This document shows positions 1-7,431 of a stretch of 64,000 nt of DNA, piece after piece. Position 1 is the stretch's first letter, and each line of letters opens with the position of its first letter. The position numbers and the translations under genes were made by a program. The notes below the pieces were generated by a model. That model was not told the DNA's origin, did not search any database, and worked only from the letters and a program-made list of their open reading frames with translations. Origin of the DNA: Candidatus Peregrinibacteria bacterium GW2011_GWF2_43_17 (GTDB lineage Bacteria > Patescibacteriota > Gracilibacteria > UBA1369 > UBA12470); contig LCFW01000002.1 in NCBI GenBank assembly GCA_000999315.1, positions 124,001-188,000 of the forward strand, given 5' to 3'.

Positions 1-505
1 AAATTATTGTCTCCAAAACCTTATGTGCTTCCGTCGTCGCGAGTATGAAATAAACGTGAGATGGTGGCTCTTCAAGAGTTTTCAAAAGTGCGTTAAAAGC
101 ATCTTTGCTCAACATGTGAACCTCGTCGATGATGTAAACCTTAGCCCTCGCCCTTGTCGGCGCGAAATTGATCTTTTCCTTGAGCGCGCGCATCTCGTCT
201 ATGCTCCTGTTGGAAGCAGCATCGATTTCTATCAAATCTATGAGTCTGCCATCCGAAGCTCCCAAACAAAATTCGCACTTCTCGCACGGTTCGCCGCCTT
301 CTTGGAGATCGGTACAATTTATAGCTTTCGCGACCAGTCTCGCCGTAGTGGTCTTGCCGGTGCCTCTTGGCCCGCAAAACAAGTAAGCATGCGAAATACT
401 CCCACCTTTTATTGCATTCAAAAGTGTCTGTCTGATGTTGTCCTGTCCGACCAGATGATTGAAACTTTGCGGCCTATATTTTCTATATAAAGCAATTTCA
501 GCCAT
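1..505 (-). CDS. dnaX: DNA polymerase III subunit gamma/tau, N-terminal part (cut by window edge)
   Basis: Clamp-loader ATPase of the replicative polymerase. The reverse strand reads [15 protein letters not shown] from an ATG at 503-505 and stays open to position 1 (about 168 residues). Visible motifs are a Walker A P-loop (GPRGTGKTT, near residue 46), the four-cysteine zinc module starting at NCTD and continuing CEKCEFC, and the Walker B/DExx region IIDEVHMLS followed by the [10 protein letters not shown] motif of clamp-loader subunits. Family knowledge: this is the AAA+ domain shared by gamma and tau. The C-terminal part lies outside the window, so presence of tau-specific domains is unknown. 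The gene is downstream of the glycosyltransferase pair on the opposite side of a short gap. Confidence 0.96.
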   Translation of the reverse strand, partial: MAEIALYRKYRPQSFNHLVGQDNIRQTLLNAIKGGSISHAYLFCGPRGTGKTTTARLVAKAINCTDLQEGGEPCEKCEFCLGASDGRLIDLIEIDAASNRSIDEMRALKEKINFAPTRARAKVYIIDEVHMLSKDAFNALLKTLEEPPSHVYFILATTEAHKVLETII

Positions 506-543
506 TAGATTTTTTGTAAGGTGGCAATTTTAACCTAACATAT

Positions 544-1668
544 TTATAAAGTCCACGTTTCCCTCACCGCTTTCTTTATCCCATTAATAAAAATTTCTTT
601 CCCAAACTTCTCCGCATGTTTCCTTATATCCATATAATTATAATTTTTCTCATTTAATAAAAGTCTCGCCATTCCATCCTCAATTCCGGTCAATGTCGGT
701 TCGTAAAAAAACTCACCTGTGATACCCGGCACAACCGTCTCGGTCGCTCCGCCCCTTCCATAAGCCAAAACCGGCTTGCCACACGCCATCGCCTCTACCG
801 GCACAATCCCGAAATCATCCTCTCCGGCAAAAATCACCCCTCTGGAATTTTCCATATACTCTTTCACAATGTCGTCATCTTTAAACCCAAGAAAATCTAT
901 ATTCGGCCCTGACATTTTTTCAAGTTCGCTTCTCGCATTTCCGTCTCCGATAATTACAAGCCTCATCCCCGTCCTGTTAAAAAGCGATATCGCCAAATCA
1001 ATCCTTTTATAAGGCGTTAAAGTTGAAACTATCAAAAAATAATTTTCATTCGTATTTCTGGCAGTAAATCTGTCGACATCAACAGGAGGAAAAACAACGT
1101 CCGCATCACGTCTGTAATATTTCGAAATTCTATCTTTTACCGTCTGTGAATTGGCAAGATATTTATCAACTCTATCCGAAGCGAGCTTGTCCCACATTCG
1201 TATTTTTTCGAGTCTTTTTAAAACAAATCTCTTCGTAAATTCTGAAATTCTCTGCTCGTTTAAATAATTGTGCGTCCAGTCCCACGCATAGCGCATAGGA
1301 GAGTGGCAATAACAGAGATGTTTTGTACGCAAATTTGTGACAATCCCGTGCGCATACGCATTGCTCGAGCTGATCACCATATCGAATTTGCTCAAATCAA
1401 ATTGTTCCACAACCATCGGCATGAACGGAAAAAGGTATTTGTGCCTCTTCCGCATAAACCCCGGCAACTTCTTCAAGCATGACATTTTCACTTTGTCTTT
1501 CGGGAAAACCGACCCGCAAACTTTTTCATCATAAAGCAAAGTATAAATCGGAGCCTTGGGATACATCTTCGAAAGTTCAAATAGGACCCTTTCGGCGCCC
1601 CCCAAACGAATCAAGAAATCATGTACGAGTGCAACTTGCAATTTTTCTATTTTTAAGAACAAAATCAC
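544..1668 (-). CDS. Glycosyltransferase, GT4 family (WbaZ-like)
   Basis: Predicted retaining glycosyltransferase acting on a nucleotide-sugar donor in surface polysaccharide synthesis. The N-terminus has VALVHDFLIRLGGAERV, the acceptor-domain start typical of WbaZ-type mannosyltransferases, and the C-terminal donor domain carries the E-x7-E signature (GIVPVEAMACGKPVLAYGRGG). The start is a GTG at 1666-1668 that overlaps the TGA of the upstream glycosyltransferase (GTGA), so the two are probably translationally coupled. Length (374 residues) is normal for GT4 enzymes. The exact sugar cannot be told from sequence. Confidence 0.9.
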   Translation of the reverse strand: MILFLKIEKLQVALVHDFLIRLGGAERVLFELSKMYPKAPIYTLLYDEKVCGSVFPKDKVKMSCLKKLPGFMRKRHKYLFPFMPMVVEQFDLSKFDMVISSSNAYAHGIVTNLRTKHLCYCHSPMRYAWDWTHNYLNEQRISEFTKRFVLKRLEKIRMWDKLASDRVDKYLANSQTVKDRISKYYRRDADVVFPPVDVDRFTARNTNENYFLIVSTLTPYKRIDLAISLFNRTGMRLVIIGDGNARSELEKMSGPNIDFLGFKDDDIVKEYMENSRGVIFAGEDDFGIVPVEAMACGKPVLAYGRGGATETVVPGITGEFFYEPTLTGIEDGMARLLLNEKNYNYMDIRKHAEKFGKEIFINGIKKAVRETWTL

Positions 1669-2708
1669 TCTAACCTATTGCATAAAATTTGAAAAGTTTT
1701 CTCCGCACTCTTTTCCCAATCAAATCCGCTCAACCTCTCATATCCCATCCCGACCATCCTTTCGCGCATCGGCAAATCGCGAATCATTTCACTTATCCCA
1801 ATAGCGATATCCTCTTCGCTCTTCGGATCCACATAATAACAAGCTGCCCCACCAACTTCACGCAAAGGTTCGATATTTGATGCCAACACGGGCACCCCCG
1901 CCTTAAAAGCTTCCAAAACCGGCATTCCAAACCCTTCATACAAAGATACAAAACAAAACATGTAAGCGTTTTTCAATAACGTCGCCTTCTTATTCTCATC
2001 TACGTATCCCGTAAAAATCACTCTCTCATGACTCGGTTTTTTGATTTTTCCCGCACCGTCACCGTCTTTCCCCGCCAAAACCAATTTGAAATCATAAAGC
2101 GGCAACGATGAAAAGGCATTAATAAGCCTCATCAGGTTCTTTTTATTCTCAATCCTGCCGATAAAAAGTAAATATTTGCCATCATCTATATGCCGTCCCG
2201 GGACGGCATTTTCGTTCACCCCATGATGAATAACCTCGATTTTCTCCTTAGGACAGCTATAAACACTCCGAAGTTCGTTTGCCGTAAATTTGCTCGGCGC
2301 AATAATTTTCGTCGCATATTTAACCGCATATTTCGTGCTCCATCTCAAATATTTTCGTTGTTTCCACGTATAAACTTCGGGGTACCTTTCAAACGCGATA
2401 TCGTGAATCATCATCACGCTCTTTTTCGGTCTGATTAAAGGCAAAACATGCGAAGGCACAAACAAAACGTCAGGTTTATGTTTGAAAATTTCCCAAGAAA
2501 GTCCAACCAGTGTCCACAATCTTTTTCTTTTGATTAAAACCTGATCCGTTTTCGGGAAATCGTCTGAAAATTCACGCACATAAAGCCTCACATTATGCCC
2601 ATCTTTTTTCGCCAACTTATAAATTCGTCTTATGATTTCATAAGAGTACTTCTCAACTCCGGTTGATTGTTCGTGTCCGTATCGAGATGCGTCGATTGCT
2701 ATTAGCAT
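1665..2708 (-). CDS. Glycosyltransferase, GT4 family
   Basis: Second GT4 enzyme, first gene of a two-gene operon with the downstream WbaZ-like enzyme (4-nt overlap). The protein begins MLIAIDASRYGHEQSTGVEKY, the Gly-rich acceptor-side start common in mannosyl- and rhamnosyltransferases. It has the PSKFTANEL segment and a C-terminal donor motif SLYEGFGMPVLEAFKAGVPV, matching E-x7-E. It presumably adds a sugar to a lipid-linked glycan or exopolysaccharide at the cytoplasmic face. The promoter should lie in the 60-bp gap shared with the divergent lipoprotein gene at 2768. Substrate unknown. Confidence 0.9.
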   Translation of the reverse strand: MLIAIDASRYGHEQSTGVEKYSYEIIRRIYKLAKKDGHNVRLYVREFSDDFPKTDQVLIKRKRLWTLVGLSWEIFKHKPDVLFVPSHVLPLIRPKKSVMMIHDIAFERYPEVYTWKQRKYLRWSTKYAVKYATKIIAPSKFTANELRSVYSCPKEKIEVIHHGVNENAVPGRHIDDGKYLLFIGRIENKKNLMRLINAFSSLPLYDFKLVLAGKDGDGAGKIKKPSHERVIFTGYVDENKKATLLKNAYMFCFVSLYEGFGMPVLEAFKAGVPVLASNIEPLREVGGAACYYVDPKSEEDIAIGISEMIRDLPMRERMVGMGYERLSGFDWEKSAEKTFQILCNRLE

Positions 2709-2767
2709 AGATAATTTTAGTATAACATGTTTTGTGATTATGAGGATTTTCTGTTAAAACTATTTCC

Positions 2768-3247
2768 ATGGGAAATACATGTAAAACTTTGGCTTTGGTT
2801 GGGGTCTTTGGTGCGACAGGGTGTGGAACCCCCGAAGTTTGTCGCCAAGAAGGGCTGAACGTAAATATGCTTAATGCCGATGTATCCTGGACATCCGTAT
2901 ATCGCGGAACTGACGCCGAATATCAACGTTGCGTAGATGCGGTGAAATATGATCGTGATTGCGGATCGGTAAGAGATGCCGGTTTGGAAATCAGACAAAA
3001 TCTTTTAGATTGGTTCTATTGCGACAGCGATGGGGATCCAACTGCGAGCAATCCGTATTTGTCGCCAGAATCTTTTTATAGCATGATTGACGTCGCAAAT
3101 CGGAATAGCGTTGGTGATTGCAGTACGGTGGTTGATTATGAAAAAGCTTGTATCGGTGACATGTTGGAACGGATTAGTTGCGATGCCGATGGTCAACTGT
3201 ATGAACAATTGGAACGCAAGGGAACTCCTCGGGGTCTTGCAAAATAA
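2768..3247 (+). CDS. Small hypothetical lipoprotein
   Basis: A 159-residue protein of unknown function. The N-terminus MGNTCKTLALVGVFGATGCGT gives a short hydrophobic stretch ending in a lipobox-like ATGC, so export and lipid attachment at the Cys near residue 19 are likely. The mature part is acidic and has several cysteines (about eight), suggesting disulfides outside the cell. It is divergent from the glycosyltransferase operon and convergent with the comF-like gene, with only 8 bp between stop codons. No family recognised. Confidence 0.65.
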   Translation: MGNTCKTLALVGVFGATGCGTPEVCRQEGLNVNMLNADVSWTSVYRGTDAEYQRCVDAVKYDRDCGSVRDAGLEIRQNLLDWFYCDSDGDPTASNPYLSPESFYSMIDVANRNSVGDCSTVVDYEKACIGDMLERISCDADGQLYEQLERKGTPRGLAK

Positions 3248-3255
3248 AAAATAAG

Positions 3256-3885
3256 TCATCCGCCGTGCCCCAACACCACAGCATAGACCTCCTTTACTCC
3301 GGCACCCTTCAGCACCCTCGCGCATTCACTCAAAGTCGTGCCTGTCGTGCATACATCGTCGACGAGTATAATTTTTTTGTTCAGTAGCTTCGGCAATGCG
3401 CTTGGATGAACTGTGAAAGCACCATTTAAATTCTCCAGTCTTTCGTACCTTGCAAGCTCGGCTTGCGGTTTTGTATTGCGGGTCCGTTTGATCGCCGGCA
3501 CGATCTGCCAATCGAGATTTTTTATGAGTTCGAAAGATTGGTTAAATCCTCTCCATTTTTCTCTTTTGGGATGAAGCGGAACCGGGACCAAAACAAACGA
3601 ACTTTTATCAAAATTTTTCTCAAGAAAATCCAAAATATCATACTCGAACAATCGCGGAATATCCCGCAGAAATCTGTATTTCATGGACTTGATGACTTTC
3701 TGCAAAACGCCACTATTTTCATACCGATAAATCGCACAAACGAAGTCCAAGTGGGGGAGAGAGATTCGCCGGCAAACTTTTTTTATAGATAAAAAACAAC
3801 CTCGGCACAAAATATCGCCATCGCGCTCGCAACAAACGCATTTTTTCGGAAAAATGATATTTAAGATGGAATTTAAAACTCGCAT
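3256..3885 (-). CDS. comF: ComF-like phosphoribosyltransferase
   Basis: ComF family (amidophosphoribosyltransferase-like) protein. The N-terminus has the zinc-finger-like pattern CVCCERDGDILCRGC, and the C-terminus has the PRPP-binding loop IILVDDVCTTGTTLSECA. Length of 209 residues fits ComF. In competent bacteria ComF assists uptake or processing of transforming single-stranded DNA. Whether that role holds here is unknown, but a competence function would suit organisms that scavenge DNA. It stands alone, convergent with a lipoprotein gene and divergent from the Nudix gene. Confidence 0.88.
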   Translation of the reverse strand: MRVLNSILNIIFPKKCVCCERDGDILCRGCFLSIKKVCRRISLPHLDFVCAIYRYENSGVLQKVIKSMKYRFLRDIPRLFEYDILDFLEKNFDKSSFVLVPVPLHPKREKWRGFNQSFELIKNLDWQIVPAIKRTRNTKPQAELARYERLENLNGAFTVHPSALPKLLNKKIILVDDVCTTGTTLSECARVLKGAGVKEVYAVVLGHGG

Positions 3886-3926
3886 ACACCATAATTAAGC
3901 ACACAAATGTTAAAAAAAGATTAAAA

Positions 3927-4358
3927 ATGGCACGCGAAAAATCTGCAGGAATTATTCTTTACAGAACAGAAAGCGGTAAAAGACATTACCTGCTTCTTCA
4001 TTACCCGCACGGGCACTGGGATTTCCCGAAAGGGCATATTGAACTTGGGGAAAGCGAAAAAAACGCCGCTTTGCGTGAGACTAAAGAGGAAACGCGGATA
4101 GGGCAGATCGATTTAGACCCCGGCTTTAAAGAAGAAATTAAATACATATTCGCCAGAGGGTCCGAAAAAATCCTCAAAATCGTAGTTTTCTTTTTGGGCG
4201 AAACGACCCGAGAGGACGTCTTTCTATCCGAAGAACACATAAATTACAAGTGGTTGCCATACGAATTTGCATACAAGATGACAACTTTTGAAAACGCAAA
4301 AGAAATTCTTGAGAAAGCGGAAGAGTATTTGAAAAATCGTTCGTCTCAAAGTCAATAA
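3927..4358 (+). CDS. Nudix hydrolase (Ap4A hydrolase-like)
   Basis: Hydrolase of nucleoside diphosphates linked to another moiety. The Nudix box is visible as GHIELGESEKNAALRETKEE, with the catalytic REtkEE helix. The preceding HYPHGHWDFPKGHIELGE is characteristic of the diadenosine tetraphosphatase/NUDT2-like branch. The usual Gly after the EE pair is Arg (EETRI), a mild departure. Start MAREKSAGIILY gives a standard 143-residue protein. It is followed by the tRNA-Val region. Ap4A or mRNA-cap-like substrates are inferred from the family only. Confidence 0.9.
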   Translation: MAREKSAGIILYRTESGKRHYLLLHYPHGHWDFPKGHIELGESEKNAALRETKEETRIGQIDLDPGFKEEIKYIFARGSEKILKIVVFFLGETTREDVFLSEEHINYKWLPYEFAYKMTTFENAKEILEKAEEYLKNRSSQSQ

Positions 4359-4433
4359 TGCCGACCTTTTATTGCAAAATTGCAAGATTCGGGTTGAAAA
4401 AGATGTCTTATGAAAATACAATGCTTGCGCTAA

Positions 4434-4458
4434 GGGCGGTTAACTCGGTTGGGGAGCC
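4434..4458 (+). other. Truncated tRNA-like 5' half
   Basis: The segment copies the 5' end of the intact tRNA-Val about 120 bp downstream: GGGCGGTTAACTCGGTTGG against GGGCGGTTAGCTCAGTTGG. The acceptor 5' strand is identical and the D arm is nearly so. After it the tRNA fold is lost; a separate short stem GGGCT/AGCCC follows at about 4467-4481. No matching 3' half occurs before the real tRNA. It is most likely a decayed or partial tRNA duplication, possibly the scar of an integration or recombination event. Confidence 0.55.
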
Positions 4459-4555
4459 ATCAGCCAGGGCTTGAAAAGCCCAATATAGAATAGGCACATG
4501 TGCTCTCGAAGCGAAAATCGTTTAGGCAAGTCGAAACGTTCGGAAAATACAAATC

Positions 4556-4632
4556 GGGCGGTTAGCTCAGTTGGCTAGAGCACATCGTTGACGTCGATGG
4601 GGTCAGTGGTTCGAATCCACTACCGCCCACCA
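4556..4632 (+). tRNA. tRNA-Val(GAC)
   Basis: The cloverleaf can be drawn by hand. Acceptor GGGCGGT pairs with ACCGCCC, the D stem is GCTC/GAGC, and the anticodon stem is CATCG/CGATG with loop TTGACGT, giving anticodon GAC. The T arm holds GTTCGAATC, and CCA is encoded. It starts the repeat-rich accessory stretch: a fragment of the dispersed repeat begins only 2 bp after the CCA end. Confidence 0.95.
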
Positions 4633-4633
4633 C

Positions 4634-4671
4634 AGAAAAAAGTCGACAAAGTTAACAAAGTACTCTGTTAA
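4634..4671 (+). repeat. Dispersed repeat fragment next to tRNA-Val
   Basis: Contains AGAAAAAAGTCGACAAAG and TACTCTGTTAAT, shared with the 3' part of the long repeat copy at 5252-5417 and with the short copy near 12700. In one frame it reads KVDKVNKVLC-stop, the same C-terminal ending as the other copies, suggesting these are degraded 3' ends of one coding family. Confidence 0.6.
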
Positions 4672-4693
4672 TTCTTCGAAAGCCAACTCGAAA

Positions 4694-5170
4694 TTATGGA
4701 GTAACAAACTCGTATTTATCTGTTTCTGGGTTTTGGGTAGCGAGTAAATTTCCGAAAAACTCACCGTTTAACTCGATTTTTAAACTAAACGCATTTGTTA
4801 AATTGGCGGAAGGAGTTGCAGTAATTGTAACTTCTCCTTCAGTCACACCATTATTATCATTTGATAAGCGCGCAAGCATGCTGTTTAAAAAAGGTTCACT
4901 TAGCGAATTTTTATCTAGACCGACAACATTAACTGTAAAATTCAATTGTCTTTTTTCAGTAGGCATAGTAGCTCTGACCGCACCAAGTGCTTCTTCAAAA
5001 CCAGGGTGAGTTGGTTCGCTTGGATCTGGCATCGGTTCAGTAGTCGGTATTGTTTCCCCGTCATATGCAACCGGTTCTCTCGCGACATATCCTTGCATTT
5101 CAGTTGGTAACTCTCCTTCGGGAGGATCAATTTTTATAATTTCTCCATTTCCTAATGTATTTGGTGTCAT
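4694..5170 (-). CDS. Hypothetical protein
   Basis: A 158-residue protein with no recognised domain. It begins MTPNTLGNGEIIKIDPPEGEL, lacks a signal peptide or membrane segment, and is acidic and proline-rich in its first third, so that part is probably disordered. The C-terminal half (RQLNFTVNVVGLDKNSLSEPF onward) has alternating polar and hydrophobic residues suggesting a small beta-rich domain. It lies alone between tRNA-Val and the long repeat copy A, inside the repeat-marked accessory stretch. Confidence 0.55.
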   Translation of the reverse strand: MTPNTLGNGEIIKIDPPEGELPTEMQGYVAREPVAYDGETIPTTEPMPDPSEPTHPGFEEALGAVRATMPTEKRQLNFTVNVVGLDKNSLSEPFLNSMLARLSNDNNGVTEGEVTITATPSANLTNAFSLKIELNGEFFGNLLATQNPETDKYEFVTP

Positions 5171-5251
5171 AATAAATAGGTTAATTTACGAGACTAAACG
5201 ATACCACTTCTTCTTCCTCTTGTCAATGACGACTCGGAATCTAAACATGCG

Positions 5252-5417
5252 AAAAACCGCTTCCCTCAGCGCAAAAACCCGAAAACGAACAGAAAATAAG
5301 TAGAAAAAGGCGTGTTACCACAGGCCAAGAAAGCGAAGCGGTTCTTGGTCGATATTATCAAGCCGATTGTGCAAGCAATCTCCTTATCAGAAAAAGTCGA
5401 CAAAGTACTCTGTTAAG
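5252..5417 (+). repeat. Dispersed repeat, long copy A
   Basis: About 165 bp, in direct orientation with copy B at 11202. Conserved blocks are ACCGCTTCCCTCAGCGC (hairpin CGCT/AGCG), AAATAAGTAGAAA, GTGTTACCACAGGCC, ATATTATCAAGCCG and CAGAAAAAGTCGACAAAG. Between the blocks sit hairpins whose stems differ from copy B: here CCAAGAA/TTCTTGG and ATTG/CAAT. One frame is open for about 35 codons and ends EKVDKVLC-stop at 5416. Copies A and B bracket the five-gene regulator/efflux cassette. Either a structured repeat RNA or remnants of a gene family. Confidence 0.75.
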
Positions 5418-5426
5418 ACTTATCTC

Positions 5427-5466
5427 TTTCACATTCTTTTCACATCTTCCTCACAATTGATTCACT
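5427..5466 (+). promoter_or_regulatory. Four-heptad OmpR/PhoB-type box upstream of response regulator
   Basis: Four heptads start at 5427, 5438, 5449 and 5460, an exact 11-bp period: TTTCACA, TTTCACA, CCTCACA, ATTCACT. A possible -10 (TAAAAT, 5471-5476) follows. Direct heptads separated by 4 bp are the known binding mode of OmpR/PhoB-class regulators, and the adjacent gene encodes one, so autoregulation is inferred. A matching array is found at 7350-7378. Confidence 0.65.
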
Positions 5467-5495
5467 AATCTAAAATATAAATTAGTCGTGTTTCG

Positions 5496-5512
5496 TGATG
5501 ATTATATCATCA
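5496..5512 (+). promoter_or_regulatory. Inverted repeat in response-regulator leader
   Basis: TGATGAT-TAT-ATCATCA is a perfect 7-bp inverted repeat about 60 bp before the start codon, downstream of the heptad array. It could be an operator for another regulator or a leader hairpin. No T-run follows, so it is not a terminator. Confidence 0.4.
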
Positions 5513-5572
5513 TTAAAACTCGATATGGAAGCCACTTGCTAAACAGATTTCCAGCGCCTACTATTCTCATAC

Positions 5573-6262
5573 ATGATGAAAACAATACTAATAATTGAAG
5601 ACGACCATCATATCGCCGATCTGGTGAAGCTTTATTGTGAAAAAGAAGGCTTCAGAGCGATAACAGCGTACGATGGCGAAGAGGGATTGGAGTTGACGCG
5701 CAAAACGAGTCTGGCATGCGTGATTTTGGATCTTATGCTCCCGAAAAAAGACGGTATGGAGGTGCTGAAAGAAATTCGCACCGAACAAGATACACCGGTG
5801 ATTATTTTGACTGCAAAAGAAGAGGAGATTGAAAAAATTCTCGGACTTGAAATCGGAGCTGACGATTACGTGACGAAACCTTTTAGTCCAAAAGAATTAA
5901 TTGCGAGAATAAAAGCGGTTTTGAGGCGCACAAACAGAGCGGTTAAAACGCAAGACACGATAAGTATAAAAAATTTGCTCATAAACGGTAGCAAATTTGA
6001 GGTCAAAAAAGGTTCGAAAGTTATTGAATTGTCAGTCCTTGAGTTTAAACTTTTGCAAGTATTGGCATCCAGCCCTGGAAGGGTTTTTACAAGAGAGCAG
6101 CTTATGGCGAGTATTTACGATAGCGGATCGAAACTGGTATTCGATAGGACGATAGATGTTCATATAAAAAACCTAAGAAAGAAGCTTGGAGATGATCCGA
6201 AAAAGCCTGATTATATAGAGTCGATTTTCGGAATGGGATATAAATTTAAAGAAGATGAATAA
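5573..6262 (+). CDS. OmpR/PhoB-family response regulator
   Basis: Cytoplasmic transcription regulator of a two-component system. The receiver domain (residues 1-120) has acidic pocket EDD at 9-11, phospho-acceptor Asp53 (LDLMLP), and Lys102 (TKPF). The C-terminal winged helix (about 130-227) ends with DRTIDVHIKNLRKKLGDDP and GYKF, diagnostic of the OmpR class. It overlaps the histidine kinase by 8 nt. It heads a five-gene set (regulator, kinase, adaptor, ATPase, permease) and is preceded by an 11-bp-period heptad array, so it probably controls itself and the efflux genes. A second ATG follows immediately (MM), so the start may be one codon later. Confidence 0.95.
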   Translation: MMKTILIIEDDHHIADLVKLYCEKEGFRAITAYDGEEGLELTRKTSLACVILDLMLPKKDGMEVLKEIRTEQDTPVIILTAKEEEIEKILGLEIGADDYVTKPFSPKELIARIKAVLRRTNRAVKTQDTISIKNLLINGSKFEVKKGSKVIELSVLEFKLLQVLASSPGRVFTREQLMASIYDSGSKLVFDRTIDVHIKNLRKKLGDDPKKPDYIESIFGMGYKFKEDE

Positions 6263-7349
6263 AAACGTTCAAATCAAATTGTTCCTCGGATTTATAGCGA
6301 TTCTTCTTGCAACAGTCGTGATAGTATCGATTGCTTCACATTATATTTTGACGAGGGAATTCAATCATCTTATCGGAGAGGAAAACTTCATGAGATTCAG
6401 GGAATTCGATGAGGCACAGGGAAATCATTTTTTCGATAGTATGAAAATGACATTTGCGTTAACCGCATTGATCGGGAGCGTACTTGCGGTTATCGCGAGT
6501 TTTATTTTTTCGAGATATTTAATAACTCCAATTAAGAAGGTTATAGATACGACCAAAAAAATATCAAAAGGCGATTATAAAACACGAGTCGAGGTTAGTT
6601 CTGAAGATGAAGTGGGAGAGTTGTGCAAAGCCGTTAACAAAATGGCGGAAGGGCTCGAGGAAACGGAGAGGTTGAGGCACGAATTGGTTTCGAATGTGGC
6701 GCATGAATTGGCGACTCCGCTTACAAATATAAGCGGATATCTTGAAGCGATGAGCGACGGTACCATAAAAGATGAACAATTGACCAAGAGTACTCTAAAG
6801 CTTTTGCAAGATGAAACGAACAGACTGACGCTTATGGTGAATGACGTGCGTGCGTTATCATCGGTTGAGAATCCGAACATGCAATTAACGCAGAAGCATT
6901 ACAACTTAAATGATTTGATAAATGAAATAGTTTCGAAGATGCGTCCGAAATATGACAAAAAACAGATTAATGTGTCAGTTGAAATACCAGACGGGATTGC
7001 GGAGATTCTTGTTGATAAAGATAAATTTTCTCAAATAATAATCAATTTGTTAAGCAATTCGGTTGCATATACCCCAAAAGATGGATTTATAAGAGTTTCA
7101 GCGTCGGAAGACGGGGAATACATATCGGTAACTGTTGAAGATACAGGCATCGGGATACCGAAAAAAGATCTAAACCGCATATTTGAAAGATTTTATCGGA
7201 CAGATAAATCGCGTTCGAGAAAAACCGGAGGAACGGGAGTCGGCTTGGCGATTGTAAAAGGTCTAATGGAGGCGCACGGAGGAGATGTGTTTGCGGAAAG
7301 CGAAGAGGGCAAAGGATCTAAATTTATATGTAAATTCCCGAAGATTTAA
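6255..7349 (+). CDS. Membrane sensor histidine kinase
   Basis: Partner kinase of the preceding regulator. Membrane segments lie at about residues 8-32 and 64-90 with a very short (about 30-residue) extracytoplasmic loop, so the signal is probably sensed in or near the membrane. The HAMP domain (about 88-140) is followed by the HisKA motif NVAHELATPL with His150. The ATP-binding part shows N-box NLLSNSVAY, G1 DTGIGIP, and G2 GGTGVGLAIVKGL. Such short-loop kinases next to ABC exporters often sense cell-envelope stress or antimicrobial peptides; that role is inferred from context only. Confidence 0.94.
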   Translation: MNKNVQIKLFLGFIAILLATVVIVSIASHYILTREFNHLIGEENFMRFREFDEAQGNHFFDSMKMTFALTALIGSVLAVIASFIFSRYLITPIKKVIDTTKKISKGDYKTRVEVSSEDEVGELCKAVNKMAEGLEETERLRHELVSNVAHELATPLTNISGYLEAMSDGTIKDEQLTKSTLKLLQDETNRLTLMVNDVRALSSVENPNMQLTQKHYNLNDLINEIVSKMRPKYDKKQINVSVEIPDGIAEILVDKDKFSQIIINLLSNSVAYTPKDGFIRVSASEDGEYISVTVEDTGIGIPKKDLNRIFERFYRTDKSRSRKTGGTGVGLAIVKGLMEAHGGDVFAESEEGKGSKFICKFPKI

Positions 7350-7378
7350 CTTCACGGGTTTTTCATATATTTTTCATA
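7350..7378 (+). promoter_or_regulatory. Three-heptad OmpR-type box upstream of the efflux adaptor gene
   Basis: Heptads CTTCACG (7350), TTTCATA (7361) and TTTCATA (7372) have the same exact 11-bp period and near-identical sequence as those before the response-regulator gene (consensus YTTCAYR). They start right after the kinase stop codon. A candidate -10 TATAAT (7416-7421) lies only 10 nt before the ATG at 7432, which would give a near-leaderless mRNA. Confidence 0.6.
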
Positions 7379-7431
7379 TTTGTTGTAACATGGAAGATTA
7401 TGCTCCGGTTGTTTTTATAATTTATTGAAAC

